Shown: positions 8,170-17,245 of the stretch, one piece after another
Position numbering within the stretch: the first letter of the stretch is position 1
How the letters are laid out: each line of letters starts with the position of its first letter
The notes under the pieces: generated by a model
The model's input: the letters and a program-made list of their open reading frames with translations, nothing else
The model's database searches: none
What the model was told of the DNA's origin: nothing
Translations under genes and position numbers: made by a program
From: Streptomyces sp. V3I7
GTDB taxonomy: Bacteria > Actinomycetota > Actinomycetes > Streptomycetales > Streptomycetaceae
NCBI RefSeq assembly: GCF_030817495.1
Contig: NZ_JAUSZK010000001.1
Span: forward strand, 1,653,001-1,717,000
Length of the DNA stretch: 64,000 bases
Direction: 5' to 3'

Positions 8170-8891
8170 GACGACACAGCCTCCAGGGCCTCTTCCAGGG
8201 TGAACGCCTTGGCGTACAGGGCCTTGCCGACGATGGCGCCCTCGACGCCGAGCGGCACCAGGTCGGCGATGGCGCGCAGGTCGTCGAGCGACGAGACGCC
8301 GCCGGAGGCCACGACCGGGCGGTCCGTCGCCGCGCAGACGTTCCGCAGCAGCTCGAGGTTCGGGCCCTGGAGCGTGCCGTCCTTGGCGATGTCGGTGACG
8401 ACGTAGCGGGCGCAGCCTTCCTGGTCGAGGCGCGCCAGCGTCTCGTAGAGGTCGCCGCCGTCGCGGGTCCAGCCGCGGCCGCGCAGCGTGGTGCCGCGTA
8501 CGTCCAGGCCGACCGCGATCTTGTCGCCGTGCTCGGCGATGACCTTGGCGACCCACTGAGGGGTCTCCAGGGCGGCGGTGCCGAGGTTGACGCGAGTGCA
8601 GCCGGTGGCCAGGGCGGCGGCGAGCGTGTCGTCGTCGCGGATGCCGCCGGACAGCTCCACCTTGATGTCCATGGCCTTGGCGACCTCGGCGATCAGCGCC
8701 CGGTTGTCGCCGGTGCCGAACGCGGCGTCCAGGTCGACCAGGTGCAGCCACTCGGCGCCGGAGCGCTGCCAGGCGAGGGCGGCCTCCAGCGGGGAGCCGT
8801 AGGAGGTCTCGGTCCCGGACTCGCCGTGCACGAGGCGGACGGCCTGGCCGTCGCGTACGTCGACGGCGGGGAGGAGTTCGAGCTTGGCCAT
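8166..8891 (-). CDS. priA: Bifunctional phosphoribosyl isomerase A (HisA/TrpF)
   Basis: 241-residue (beta-alpha)8 barrel. In actinobacteria without a separate trpF this enzyme isomerises both ProFAR (histidine) and phosphoribosyl anthranilate (tryptophan). Catalytic Asp residues are in [13 protein letters not shown] and [15 protein letters not shown], and phosphate loops are LSGGIRDD and VASGGVSS. It starts just after hisH (3 nt between stop and start) and its stop overlaps ridA. Dual activity is established for Streptomyces PriA and is inferred here. It ties this operon to trpE at 1.5 kb. Confidence 0.95.
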   Translation of the reverse strand: MAKLELLPAVDVRDGQAVRLVHGESGTETSYGSPLEAALAWQRSGAEWLHLVDLDAAFGTGDNRALIAEVAKAMDIKVELSGGIRDDDTLAAALATGCTRVNLGTAALETPQWVAKVIAEHGDKIAVGLDVRGTTLRGRGWTRDGGDLYETLARLDQEGCARYVVTDIAKDGTLQGPNLELLRNVCAATDRPVVASGGVSSLDDLRAIADLVPLGVEGAIVGKALYAKAFTLEEALEAVSS

Positions 8892-8894
8892 GGT

Positions 8895-9542
8895 CTACAG
8901 GGTTCCGATCCAGTTGGTGAGCAGCTGTGCGCCGGCATCGCCGGACTTCTCGGGGTGGAACTGCGTGGCGCACAGGGCGCCGTTCTCGACGGCGGCCACG
9001 AAGGGCTTGCCGTACGTGGACCAGGCGACCATGGGCGGCCGCATCGCCGGGTGGGTCGCCTCCATGGTCCAGTCCTGGCAGGCGTAGGAGTGCACGAAGT
9101 AGAAGCGCGCGTCGGGGTCGATGCCGGCGAACAGGTCGGAGCCGGCCGGCCAGTCGACGGTGTTCCAGCCCATGTGCGGCACGATGTCGGCCTCCAGCGG
9201 CGCGACCGTGCCGGGCCACTCGTCGAGGCCCTCGGTCTCGACGCCGTGCTCGATGCCGCGCGCGAACATGATCTGCATGCCGACGCAGATGCCCATGACC
9301 GGGCGCCCGCCGGCCAGCCGGCGGCCGATGATCCAGTTGCCGCGGGCGGCCTCCAGGCCCTTCATGCAGGCGGCGAAGGCGCCGACGCCCGGCACGAGCA
9401 GGCCGTCGGCGTTCATCGCCTTGTCGTAGTCGCGGGTGATCTCGACATCGGCGCCCACGCGCGCGAGGGCGCGCTCGGCGGAACGGACGTTGCCGAAGCC
9501 GTAGTCGAAGACCACGACCTTCTTGGTGGCGCTCAACTCCAC
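8895..9542 (-). CDS. hisH: Imidazole glycerol phosphate synthase, glutamine amidotransferase subunit
   Basis: 215-residue class I amidotransferase that supplies ammonia to HisF. The nucleophile Cys is in [10 protein letters not shown] and the His and Glu in [10 protein letters not shown]; the N terminus is [14 protein letters not shown]. The start is uncertain. The GTG at 9542 and a TTG at 9536 both lie at the end of the upstream small gene. The TTG gives a TTGA overlap with its stop, while the GTG gives a 10-nt overlap. Both are 1-3 residues before the conserved core. Confidence 0.95.
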   Translation of the reverse strand: MELSATKKVVVFDYGFGNVRSAERALARVGADVEITRDYDKAMNADGLLVPGVGAFAACMKGLEAARGNWIIGRRLAGGRPVMGICVGMQIMFARGIEHGVETEGLDEWPGTVAPLEADIVPHMGWNTVDWPAGSDLFAGIDPDARFYFVHSYACQDWTMEATHPAMRPPMVAWSTYGKPFVAAVENGALCATQFHPEKSGDAGAQLLTNWIGTL

Positions 9543-9697
9543 ACCCCCAGACGCATGACGCCGGCGACGAGACACATGCCGGCGCCGATGGAGAGCAGGA
9601 CGACGAGGCTCCTCGGCATGTCCTGCTTGACGAAGGAGATGATGCCGCCGGCCAGGAAGAGGCCGACGACGATCAGGATGGTGGACAGGCCGTTCAT
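9533..9697 (-). CDS. 54-aa two-helix membrane protein inside the his operon
   Basis: Reads [20 protein letters not shown], a short polar loop [10 protein letters not shown], then [20 protein letters not shown] and GVWS. This is two clear transmembrane helices with a positively charged loop. The ATG is 4 nt after the hisB stop and the stop overlaps hisH, so it is fully embedded between two biosynthetic genes. I do not recognise a characterised family. Overlaps on both sides and codon use support translation. Confidence 0.8.
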   Translation of the reverse strand: MNGLSTILIVVGLFLAGGIISFVKQDMPRSLVVLLSIGAGMCLVAGVMRLGVWS

Positions 9698-9701
9698 GGG
9701 G

Positions 9702-10295
9702 TTACAGCGCGCCCTTCGTCGAGGGGAGGATGCCCGCCGCGCGCGGGTCGCGCTCGCTGGCGTAACGCAGTGCCCGCGCCAGTGCCTTGAACTGGCACTC
9801 CACGATGTGGTGGGCGTTGCGCCCGTACGGCACGTGCACGTGCAGCGCGATCTGCGCCTGGGCGACGAACGACTCCAGGATGTGCCGGGTCATCGTCGTG
9901 TCGTACTCGCCGATCATCGGCGCCATCTTCTCGGGCTCGGTGTGCACGAGGTAGGGGCGGCCGGAGAGGTCGACGGTGACCTGGGCGAGGGACTCGTCCA
10001 GCGGGACCGTGCAGTTGCCGAAGCGGTAGATGCCCACCTTGTCGCCGAGCGCCTGCTTGAAGGCGGCGCCGAGCGCGAGGGCGGTGTCCTCGATGGTGTG
10101 GTGGGAGTCGATGTGCAGATCGCCGTCGGTCTTGACGGTCAGGTCGAACAGACCGTGCCGGCCGAGCTGGTCGAGCATGTGGTCGTAGAAGCCGACACCC
10201 GTGGAGATGTCGGTCTTCCCGGTGCCGTCGAGGTCGATCTCGACCAGGACCGAGGTCTCCTTGGTGGTGCGCTCCACGCGCCCTACGCGGCTCAT
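9702..10295 (-). CDS. hisB: Imidazoleglycerol-phosphate dehydratase
   Basis: 197-residue monofunctional IGPD, without the fused histidinol phosphatase found in enterobacteria. It contains the two family signatures, [15 protein letters not shown] and [17 protein letters not shown], whose His and Glu residues bind the catalytic Mn ions. The ATG overlaps the hisC stop by 4 nt (ATGA). Confidence 0.97.
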   Translation of the reverse strand: MSRVGRVERTTKETSVLVEIDLDGTGKTDISTGVGFYDHMLDQLGRHGLFDLTVKTDGDLHIDSHHTIEDTALALGAAFKQALGDKVGIYRFGNCTVPLDESLAQVTVDLSGRPYLVHTEPEKMAPMIGEYDTTMTRHILESFVAQAQIALHVHVPYGRNAHHIVECQFKALARALRYASERDPRAAGILPSTKGAL

Positions 10296-11416
10296 GAGCT
10301 CTGCTCCTTCTTCAGCTTGCGGACCGCGTCGAGGAACGCGTCGTTCTCTTCGGGGGTGCCGGCCGTGACCCGCAGCCAGCCCGGCACGCCGTTGTCCCGG
10401 ACCAGGACGCCCCGGTCGAGGATCCGCTGCCAGGCCTCGTGGGCGTTCTCGAACCGGCCGAACTGGACGAAGTTCGCGTCGGACGCGGTGACGTCGTAGC
10501 CGATCGCGCGCAGCTCGGCGACCAGCCGGTCCCGTTCCTCCTTCAGCTGCTCGACGTACTTCAGCAGCGTGTCGGTGTGCTCCAGGGCGGCCAGCGCGGT
10601 CGCCTGGGTGATCGCCGACAGGTGGTACGGCAGCCGGACGAGCTGGACGGCGTCCACGACCGCCGGGGCGGCGGCGAGGTAGCCGAGCCTCAGGCCCGCC
10701 GCGCCGAACGCCTTGGACATGGTGCGGGAGATGACGAGGTGCGGGCGGCCTTCGAGCAGCGGCAGCAGCGAGTCGCCGTGGCTGAACTCGATGTAGGCCT
10801 CGTCCACGACCACCATCGACGGCTTGGCCGCCTGCGCGGCCTCGTACAGCGCGATGACCGTCTCGGGCGGGACCGCGTTGCCCGTGGGGTTGTTGGGGGT
10901 GGTGATGAAGACGACGTCGGGCCTGTGCTCGGCGATCGCCCGCTCGGCCACCGCGAGGTCGATATCGAAGTTCTCGTCGCGGGGACCGGAGATCCAGCCG
11001 GTGCCGGTGCCGCGCGCGATCAGCGCGTGCATGGAGTACGACGGCTCGAAGCCGATGGCCGTACGTCCGGGTCCGCCGAAGGTCTGCAGCAGCTGCTGGA
11101 TGACCTCGTTGGAGCCGTTGGCGGCCCACACGTTCTGCGGGCCGAGCCGGTACTTGCCCGTCCGCGTCAGGTACGCGGCGAGCTCGGTGCGCAGTTGGAC
11201 CGCGTCCCGGTCGGGGTAGCGGTTCAGGTTCCGGGCGGCCTCGCGGACCCGCTCGGTGATCCGCTCGACCAGCGGCCCGGGCAGCGGGTAGGGGTTCTCG
11301 TTGGTGTTCAGCCGTACGGGGACGTCCAACTGGGGCGCGCCGTAGGGGGACTTGCCGCGAAGCTCGTCGCGGATGGGGAGCTCGTCCCAGGGGGACGAAG
11401 AGGGGTTGCCGGTCAC
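10292..11416 (-). CDS. hisC: Histidinol-phosphate aminotransferase
   Basis: 374-residue PLP-dependent class II aminotransferase that makes histidinol phosphate. The PLP lysine is in the [17 protein letters not shown] segment. The substrate region [11 protein letters not shown] and the C-terminal Arg in GWLRVTAGT are present. I chose the GTG at 11416 (MTGNPSSS), which overlaps the hisD stop by 4 nt. A longer open frame up to 11602 is antisense to hisD coding sequence. Confidence 0.96.
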   Translation of the reverse strand: MTGNPSSSPWDELPIRDELRGKSPYGAPQLDVPVRLNTNENPYPLPGPLVERITERVREAARNLNRYPDRDAVQLRTELAAYLTRTGKYRLGPQNVWAANGSNEVIQQLLQTFGGPGRTAIGFEPSYSMHALIARGTGTGWISGPRDENFDIDLAVAERAIAEHRPDVVFITTPNNPTGNAVPPETVIALYEAAQAAKPSMVVVDEAYIEFSHGDSLLPLLEGRPHLVISRTMSKAFGAAGLRLGYLAAAPAVVDAVQLVRLPYHLSAITQATALAALEHTDTLLKYVEQLKEERDRLVAELRAIGYDVTASDANFVQFGRFENAHEAWQRILDRGVLVRDNGVPGWLRVTAGTPEENDAFLDAVRKLKKEQSS

Positions 11417-12756
11417 TTGCTCGTCGGTACCTTCCAGCCGAACCTCGCCTTGACCGCCGCGCCGTGCGCGGGCAGGTCCTCCGCCTCCGCCAGCGTGACC
11501 ACATGGTGCGCGACGTCCGCCAGCGCGTCCTCGGTGTAGTCGACGATGTGGATGCCGCGCAGGAAGGACTGCACGGACAGACCGGAGGAGTGGCAGGCGC
11601 AACCGCCGGTGGGCAGCACGTGGTTGGATCCGGCCGCGTAGTCGCCCAGGGAGACGGGCGCCCAGGGGCCGATGAAGATCGCGCCCGCGTTCTTCACACG
11701 GTCGGCGACCGCGGCGGCATCGGCGGTCTGGATCTCCAGGTGCTCGGCGCCGTAGGCGTCGACGACCCTGAGGCCCTCCTCGACGCCGTCCACGAGGACG
11801 ATCGCGGACTGCCGGCCGCCGAGGGCCGGGACGATCCGGTCGTCGATGTGCTTGGTGGCGGCGACCTGCGGCTTCAGCTCCTTCTCCACCGCGTCGGCCA
11901 GCTCGGCCGAGTCGGTGACCAGCACGGCGGCGGCCAGCGGGTCGTGCTCGGCCTGGCTGATCAGGTCGGCGGCGACGTGCACGGGGTCGGCCGTGGAGTC
12001 CGCGAGGATCGCGATCTCGGTGGGGCCGGCCTCGGCGTCGATGCCGATCTTGCCGGTGAAGTAGCGCTTGGCGGCGGCCACCCAGATGTTGCCGGGGCCG
12101 GTGACCATGTTGGCGGGCGGGCAGGACTCGGTGCCGTACGCGAACATCGCGACGGCGGTGGCGCCGCCGGCGGCGTACACCTCGTCCACGCCGAGCAGCG
12201 CGCAGGCGGCGAGGATCGTCGGGTGCGGCAGGCCCCCGGCTGGATCATTTTCAAAAGCGGGGGCCTGGGCGGGCGAGGCAAGGGCGATCGACTCGACGCC
12301 GGCCTCCTGTGCGGGCACCACGTTCATGATCACGGAGGACGGGTAGACGGAGCGGCCGCCGGGCGCGTACAGCCCGACCCGCTCGACCGGCACCCACTTC
12401 TCGGTCACGGTGCCGCCGGGCACGACCTGGGTCGTGTGGGTCGTACGGCGCTGTGCGCGGTGGACGAGACGGGCGCGGCGGACGGACTCCTCCAGGGCGG
12501 CACGGACGTCCGGGTCGAGGGCTTCGAGCGCGTCGGTGAGCGCCTGGGCCGGGACACGGACGGATTCCAGCCGTACTCCGTCGAACTTCTCCGCGAAGTC
12601 GATCAGCGCCGCGTCGCCACGATGATGCACGGCCTCGCAGATCGGACGCACCTTCTCCAGGGCGGCCGCAACGTCGAAGTCGGCTCGGGGCAGCAGGTCA
12701 CGCAGGGCGGGGCCCTCGGGGAGGGCGTCGCCGCGCAGATCGATTCGGGAGATCAC
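11413..12756 (-). CDS. hisD: Histidinol dehydrogenase
   Basis: 447-residue zinc enzyme that oxidises histidinol to histidine with two NAD+. Family regions are visible: [30 protein letters not shown], the EHDPLA segment and a late [12 protein letters not shown] with conserved His. I chose the GTG at 12756 (MISRIDLRG) rather than an in-frame start at 12804, because it gives the usual N terminus and the extra 16 residues look non-coding. It is the first gene of the operon hisD-hisC-hisB-small membrane gene-hisH-priA-ridA-hisF. Confidence 0.96.
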   Translation of the reverse strand: MISRIDLRGDALPEGPALRDLLPRADFDVAAALEKVRPICEAVHHRGDAALIDFAEKFDGVRLESVRVPAQALTDALEALDPDVRAALEESVRRARLVHRAQRRTTHTTQVVPGGTVTEKWVPVERVGLYAPGGRSVYPSSVIMNVVPAQEAGVESIALASPAQAPAFENDPAGGLPHPTILAACALLGVDEVYAAGGATAVAMFAYGTESCPPANMVTGPGNIWVAAAKRYFTGKIGIDAEAGPTEIAILADSTADPVHVAADLISQAEHDPLAAAVLVTDSAELADAVEKELKPQVAATKHIDDRIVPALGGRQSAIVLVDGVEEGLRVVDAYGAEHLEIQTADAAAVADRVKNAGAIFIGPWAPVSLGDYAAGSNHVLPTGGCACHSSGLSVQSFLRGIHIVDYTEDALADVAHHVVTLAEAEDLPAHGAAVKARFGWKVPTSK

Positions 12757-12807
12757 GGTCCCAATTCTCTCAGACCGGAGTCGAACACTGTCCGCGCGTA
12801 TCAATGG

Positions 12808-12865
12808 CTGATACAGAACCCACCGGGGACTGATACAGAACGTGAGGCAATCGCTGCTACAGAGC
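12808..12865. repeat. Three CTGATACAGAAC repeats between hisD and a divergent gene
   Basis: Two identical 12-mers CTGATACAGAAC (12808-12819 and 12830-12841) and a third degenerate copy CTGCTACAGAGC (12854-12865) are spaced 22 and 24 nt start to start, about two helical turns. They lie 52 nt upstream of the hisD start and about 120 nt upstream of the divergent GTG at 12987. They may be an operator array for one or both genes. Confidence 0.6.
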
Positions 12866-12986
12866 GTGGCCGGAACCAGAAGTTCCCCTCACGCTCAGTG
12901 TTCGAAGTGTCACCCAGCGGGCATCAGCGGTGTACGAGCCGCACGCAACAGACGAACCGCGTGGGGCTGAGGAGGAAGGAGGAGCC

Positions 12987-14564
12987 GTGACCGAAGTGGC
13001 GGCCCTCTCCACCGGGGACCTGCCCGAGGACCTGACCGCCACCGAGGCCGGGATGTGGCAGGCCTTCCGCAACGGCAGCGTGTACGACCTGAGCAGCGGG
13101 GACCGGGGCGTCGACGATCCGCACAGCGGGCATCCCTGGGGCGCCGGACGGAGCGTGCGCGCCCGGGTCGTCGCCTGGCTGCTGCTCGACGGGCCGCCCG
13201 CGCTCACCGGCCGGGTGGCCGCCCTGAAGCTGGTAGGCGTCCGGATCACCGGCGTGCTGGCCCTGGCGGGCGGCACGGTCACGCCGTACCTGGAACTGCA
13301 CGACTGCCGCTTCGACCAGGAGGTCCGGCTGCCCGAGGCCCGCTTCACGACGCTGCGGCTGGTGAACTGCTCGGTGCCGCGCCTGGAGGCGGCGCGTGTG
13401 CAGACCGAGGGCGATCTGCACCTGCCGCGCTGCCGCTTCCGGTACGGCATCCGGCTGACCGACGCGCACATCGGCACCGACCTGCTGCTCAACCAGGCGG
13501 TCGTGCACCACGACCGCAGTGGCCGCTCGATCTCCGCGGACGGCGTGAGCGTCGGCCAGGACCTTCAGGCGGAGCTGCTGGAGTCGCACGGTGAGCTGCG
13601 GCTGCGCGGCGCCAAGGTCGGCGTGTCCCTGAGCCTGCGCGGCGCGCGGCTGATCAACCCGCGCGCGCGGTTCGCCCTGAACGCGCCCCAGCTCACCGTC
13701 GAGCGCAGCCTGTACCTGACCCCGGCCGGGGTGGGCAGCCCGCTGCTCAGCGGCGCGACGCCCGCGCGCGGGACGCGCATCCAGCGGTTCGAGTGCCAGG
13801 GCGGGATCCGGCTGGACGACGGGCGGTTCGGGGACGCGGTCGACCTGGAGCGGGCGCGGCTCACCCTCACCGACGACCAGGAACTGTCGCTGCGCCGGGT
13901 GCAGACGCCCGAGCTGCGCTTCCTCGGGGACCGGCCGCAGCGCGGGCGGGTGGTGCTGTCGGGGGCGCGGATCGTGACCCTCGTGGACCGGGCGGGCAGC
14001 TGGCCGGGACCGGGCGGCCTGCAGATGGGCGGCTTCGCGTACGAGAGCCTCGTCCCGCGCGGGCCGTTCCCGCTGGACCGGCGGCTGGAGTGGGTGGCGG
14101 CGGCGACCGCCGAGTACCACCCGGAGCCGTACGAGCGGCTGGCCGGGGTGCTGCGCGGCGCCGGCGAGGACGAGGACGCGCGCGAGGTGCTGCTGGCCAA
14201 GCAGCGCCGCCGCCGCGAGACGCTGCCCCTGGCCGCGAAGCTGTGGGGGTACGCGCAGGACTGGACGGTCGCCTACGGGTACCGGCCGGGCAGGGCCGCG
14301 GTGTGGATGGCGGTGCTGTGGGCGGCGGGGACCCTCGCCTTCACGCACACGACCCCGGCGCCGATGGACCGCGGCGGCCACCCGTCCTGGAGCCCGTCCC
14401 TGTTCGCCCTCGATCTGCTGCTGCCCGTGATCGACCTGGGCCAGGTGGACGAGTGGCAACTGCACGGCGGCTGGCAATGGCTGGCCGCATCGATGATCCT
14501 CCTCGGCTGGGTCCTGGCGACAACGGTGGCGGCGGGGGCGACTCGGCTGCTGCGGCGGGGGTGA
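12987..14564 (+). CDS. Beta-helix membrane protein, function unknown
   Basis: 525-residue protein. I chose the GTG at 12987 because an extended GGAGGAAGGAGGA sits just upstream. Residues about 60-360 form short hydrophobic/polar strand repeats (for example LKLVGVRITGVLALAGG and DLHLPRCRFRYGIRLTDAHI), which look like a right-handed parallel beta-helix similar to pentapeptide-repeat solenoids. The C-terminal third has a linker with helices and two membrane segments: VWMAVLWAAGTLAF and WLAASMILLGWVLATTVAA. The topology suggests a solenoid domain held at the membrane. No catalytic motif is visible. It resembles uncharacterised actinobacterial proteins. Confidence 0.8.
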   Translation: MTEVAALSTGDLPEDLTATEAGMWQAFRNGSVYDLSSGDRGVDDPHSGHPWGAGRSVRARVVAWLLLDGPPALTGRVAALKLVGVRITGVLALAGGTVTPYLELHDCRFDQEVRLPEARFTTLRLVNCSVPRLEAARVQTEGDLHLPRCRFRYGIRLTDAHIGTDLLLNQAVVHHDRSGRSISADGVSVGQDLQAELLESHGELRLRGAKVGVSLSLRGARLINPRARFALNAPQLTVERSLYLTPAGVGSPLLSGATPARGTRIQRFECQGGIRLDDGRFGDAVDLERARLTLTDDQELSLRRVQTPELRFLGDRPQRGRVVLSGARIVTLVDRAGSWPGPGGLQMGGFAYESLVPRGPFPLDRRLEWVAAATAEYHPEPYERLAGVLRGAGEDEDAREVLLAKQRRRRETLPLAAKLWGYAQDWTVAYGYRPGRAAVWMAVLWAAGTLAFTHTTPAPMDRGGHPSWSPSLFALDLLLPVIDLGQVDEWQLHGGWQWLAASMILLGWVLATTVAAGATRLLRRG

Positions 14565-14759
14565 GACGGGCGGGGTCCGTGGCGGGGCCGGGGCCGGAGC
14601 CGACGTGGCGCAGGCGCGTCGGCTCGGCAATGGCAGGTGCGCAACAATGGTTGAAGAATCACCTTTTACCGGGCCTTGACCGGTGCCCGTACAACTTTCC
14701 GCAGGTTGCCCGAACCCTCTGGCGCCGCGATGACCTGCGGACTTTCAATGGTCGACACC

Positions 14760-15797
14760 ATGCCTCTGCTGCACGCCCTCCTCCGTTCCGTACGGAGGGC
14801 ACGAACCGCCTCGCGCCCCGCCGACGGACTGCCGGCCGACGACGAGGTCCTGCTCGACGCGCCCGACGAACGGCTCGCCCCGGCGCTGGTCGCCGCGGCC
14901 GGCGGCGCGTACGAGCCCGCCGCGACGGTGCTGGCCGCGACACGCGCGGACCGCGCCTGGGAGGACCGGGACCGGTACCTGCGGCGGCTCGCCGCCTTCG
15001 CCCGCTCGCGCCCGGAGTGGGCGGACGCGTGGCGCGCGGCCGCCCCGGACGACCCGGACGCCCTGCTGCTGCACGCCCAGCTCGCCGTCGACCGCGCCTG
15101 GTGCTCCCCCGCCCGGGCCGAGCTGCTGCGCGAGGTGGAGCCGCTGATCACCGCGGCCGCCGGGGCCGACCGGCGCGACCCGGTGCCGTGGCGCCTCGCG
15201 CTGGACCGGGCGCGCGGCACGGACGCCGGGCGCGCGGAGGCCACCCGTCTGTGGGAGGAGGCGACACGCCGCTCGCCGCACCACTACGGCTGCCATGTCG
15301 CCGCCCTGCGCCACCTGTGCGACCGGGCCCTCCCGGACGCCCAGGACGAGCCCGGCGCGCCCGAGGTACTGTTCGCCTTCGCCGAGTCCGCCGCCCAGGA
15401 CGCCCCGCCCGGCGCCCTGGTGCGGGCCCTCCCGCTCCACGCGGCCCACGCCTGCCTGACCCGGAACGCCGCGGTGCCGCGGGACAGCCTGGACACGGCC
15501 GCCGACCTGGCCCTCGACCTGTCCGCACGGCACCCCGCGGCCGACCCCGCCACGGCCCGGATACGTAACCTGCTGACGTACGTCCTGATACGCCTGGACC
15601 GTCCGCGGGACGCCCTCGGGCAGCTGCGGCTGATCGGGCCGTACGTCACGTCCTTCCCCTGGGACCGGTTGTCCGACGACCCGCTGGGTCACGTCCTGCG
15701 GCTGCGCGAGGAGCTCGCCGCGGCCGCGGACCGGCCCCGCGAACCCGCCGGATCCGGACGAACCGGCAGGCAGGGCGGGACACCACTCCGCCCATGA
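14760..15797 (+). CDS. Helical (TPR-like) repeat protein, function unknown
   Basis: About 345 residues, almost all alpha-helical, with Ala/Arg/Asp-rich helix pairs: DRYLRRLAAFARSRPEWADAW, ALLLHAQLAVDRAW, EATRLWEEATRRSPHHYG and IRNLLTYVLIRLDRPRDALGQL. This resembles a degenerate tetratricopeptide solenoid. No signal peptide or membrane segment. The start is uncertain. The ATG at 14760 (MPLLHALL) is listed; in-frame ATGs at 14730 and 14748 and a start at 14676 have no clear ribosome binding site either. It lies downstream of the beta-helix membrane protein and upstream of the Lon-N protein. Confidence 0.7.
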   Translation: MPLLHALLRSVRRARTASRPADGLPADDEVLLDAPDERLAPALVAAAGGAYEPAATVLAATRADRAWEDRDRYLRRLAAFARSRPEWADAWRAAAPDDPDALLLHAQLAVDRAWCSPARAELLREVEPLITAAAGADRRDPVPWRLALDRARGTDAGRAEATRLWEEATRRSPHHYGCHVAALRHLCDRALPDAQDEPGAPEVLFAFAESAAQDAPPGALVRALPLHAAHACLTRNAAVPRDSLDTAADLALDLSARHPAADPATARIRNLLTYVLIRLDRPRDALGQLRLIGPYVTSFPWDRLSDDPLGHVLRLREELAAAADRPREPAGSGRTGRQGGTPLRP

Positions 15798-15815
15798 CCA
15801 TTAGGCTGTGACGCC

Positions 15816-16556
15816 GTGACCACCGTCCGTCTTCCCCTCTTCCCGCTGAACTCGGTGCTCTTCCCGGGCCTGGTGCTCCCCTTGAACATCTTCGAGGAGC
15901 GCTATCGCGCCATGATGCGCGAGCTGCTCAAGACCCCCGAGGACGAGCCGCGCCGCTTCGGCGTCGTCGCCATCCGCGACGGCCACGAGGTGGCCCCGAG
16001 CGCGCCGGGCATGCCGGATCCGACGGCGGTGCCCGAGCGCGGCCCGACCGCCGGCTTCGGCGCCGACCCGTCGCGGGCCTTCCACGGCATCGGCTGCATC
16101 GCCGACGCCGCGACCATCCGCGAGCGGCCGAACGGCACCTTCGAGGTGCTGGCGACGGGCACGACCCGGGTCCGGCTGCTGTCGGTGGATACGTCCGGCC
16201 CGTTCCTGACGGCGGAGCTGGAGGAGCTCACCGAGGAGCCCGGCGACGAGGCGGGCGCGCTGGCCGAGGGCGTGCTGCGCTCGTTCCGCCAGTACCAGAA
16301 GCGCCTGGCGGGTGCCAGCGAGCGGTCGCTCACGACGAACGCGGAGCTGCCGGACGACCCGTCCGTGGTCTCCTACCTGGTCGCCGCCGCGATGATGCTG
16401 GACACCCCGACGCGCCAGCGCCTGCTCCAGGCCCCCGACACGGCCTCCCGCCTGCGCGACGAACTGAAGCTCCTTCGCGCGGAGACGGCCATCCTCCGCA
16501 ACCTGCCGTCCCTGCCGGCGGCCGAGCTGACGCGCTCGCCGACGAGCCTGAACTGA
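15816..16556 (+). CDS. Lon substrate-binding (LonN/PUA-like) domain protein
   Basis: 246-residue stand-alone Lon N-terminal domain: VRLPLFPLNSVLFPGLVLPL at the start is the signature, followed by the FEERYR helix and a C-terminal helical bundle. It lacks the AAA+ and protease domains of Lon, so it is not a protease itself. Related proteins are linked to protein quality control, but their role is not settled. It starts 18 nt after the previous stop. Its stop codon lies within a 12-nt tandem repeat that runs on into the next gene. Confidence 0.85.
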   Translation: MTTVRLPLFPLNSVLFPGLVLPLNIFEERYRAMMRELLKTPEDEPRRFGVVAIRDGHEVAPSAPGMPDPTAVPERGPTAGFGADPSRAFHGIGCIADAATIRERPNGTFEVLATGTTRVRLLSVDTSGPFLTAELEELTEEPGDEAGALAEGVLRSFRQYQKRLAGASERSLTTNAELPDDPSVVSYLVAAAMMLDTPTRQRLLQAPDTASRLRDELKLLRAETAILRNLPSLPAAELTRSPTSLN

Positions 16557-16616
16557 AGCCTGAACGAAAGCCCGAACTGAAGCCTGAACGGAAGCCCGAA
16601 CAGAAGCCTGACCTGA
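16545..16616 (+). repeat. 12-nt tandem repeat at the LonN/YbaK junction
   Basis: About six copies of a 12-mer close to GCCTGAACNGAA run without a gap from the last codons of the LonN gene to just before the ybaK start. They alternate between GCCTGAAC and GCCCGAAC versions. In the ybaK frame they read as repeated Pro-Glu-Arg-Lys units, but no ATG, GTG or TTG precedes them in that frame. Slippage could change the spacing of the two genes. Confidence 0.8.
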
Positions 16617-16624
16617 AGAAGGCA

Positions 16625-17131
16625 ATGCCGAAGAAGCAGCAGAAGCAGAAGCAGCAGTCCGGTGGCACCCCCGCCACGGTGGCCCTGACGGCCGCGGGCG
16701 TGGAGTACACCGTCCACGCCTACGACCACGACCCCGCCCACCCGTCGTACGGCGAGGAGGCGGCCGAGGCGATGGGCGTGTCCCCGGAGCGCGTCTTCAA
16801 GACACTCGTCGCGGACGTCGACGGCGCGCTGACGGTGGCCGTGGTCCCGGTGGCGGGCTCCCTCGATCTCAAGGCCCTGGCCTCGGCGGTGGGCGGCAAG
16901 CGGGCCGCGATGGCCGACCCGGCCCTCGCCGAGCGCACGACCGGCTACGTACGCGGCGGCATCTCCCCGCTGGGCCAGCGCAAGCGGCTGCGCACGGTCC
17001 TGGACGACTCGGTCGCCGCCCACGGCACGATCTGCGTCTCCGCGGGCCGCCGCGGCCTGGAGGTCGAGCTGGCCCCCGACGATCTGGCCAAGCTGACGGA
17101 CGCCGTCCTCGCGCCCATCGGGCGTGCGTGA
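16625..17131 (+). CDS. ybaK: Cys-tRNA(Pro) deacylase, YbaK/EbsC family
   Basis: 168-residue trans-editing enzyme that removes cysteine mischarged on tRNA-Pro. After a Lys/Gln-rich tail (MPKKQQKQKQQ), the YbaK fold begins at ATVALTAAGVEYTVHAYDHD. The catalytic Lys is expected in ERVFKTLVADV, and the GGISPLGQRKRLRTVLDD segment is typical. The ATG is preceded by GAAGAAGG. Downstream is the small bL37 gene. Confidence 0.9.
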   Translation: MPKKQQKQKQQSGGTPATVALTAAGVEYTVHAYDHDPAHPSYGEEAAEAMGVSPERVFKTLVADVDGALTVAVVPVAGSLDLKALASAVGGKRAAMADPALAERTTGYVRGGISPLGQRKRLRTVLDDSVAAHGTICVSAGRRGLEVELAPDDLAKLTDAVLAPIGRA

Positions 17132-17170
17132 CCTCTCGACGGACGCCCCGTCCTCGGCTACTACGAGGAC

Positions 17171-17245
17171 ATGTCGAAGAGAACCCGCAAACGCAGGTGG
17201 CGCACGAAGAAGGGCCGCGCGAACCACGGGCGGCGACCGGCGTAA
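17171..17245 (+). CDS. Ribosomal protein bL37 (24 aa)
   Basis: Reads MSKRTRKRRWRTKKGRANHG then RRPA. This is the length and pattern of the actinobacterial large-subunit protein bL37, described from mycobacterial ribosome structures: a basic N terminus and an ANHG(K/R)RP C terminus. The ATG is preceded by GAGGA. It lies 39 nt after ybaK and before a strong terminator, so it ends the operon. It is too short for most gene callers. Confidence 0.8.
   Translation: MSKRTRKRRWRTKKGRANHGRRPA

Noticed and set aside
12779..12796. LexA-like CGAAC half site before hisD
   Set aside because: Only one half (CGAAC) matches; the opposite GTTCG half is absent, and no SOS gene is adjacent.
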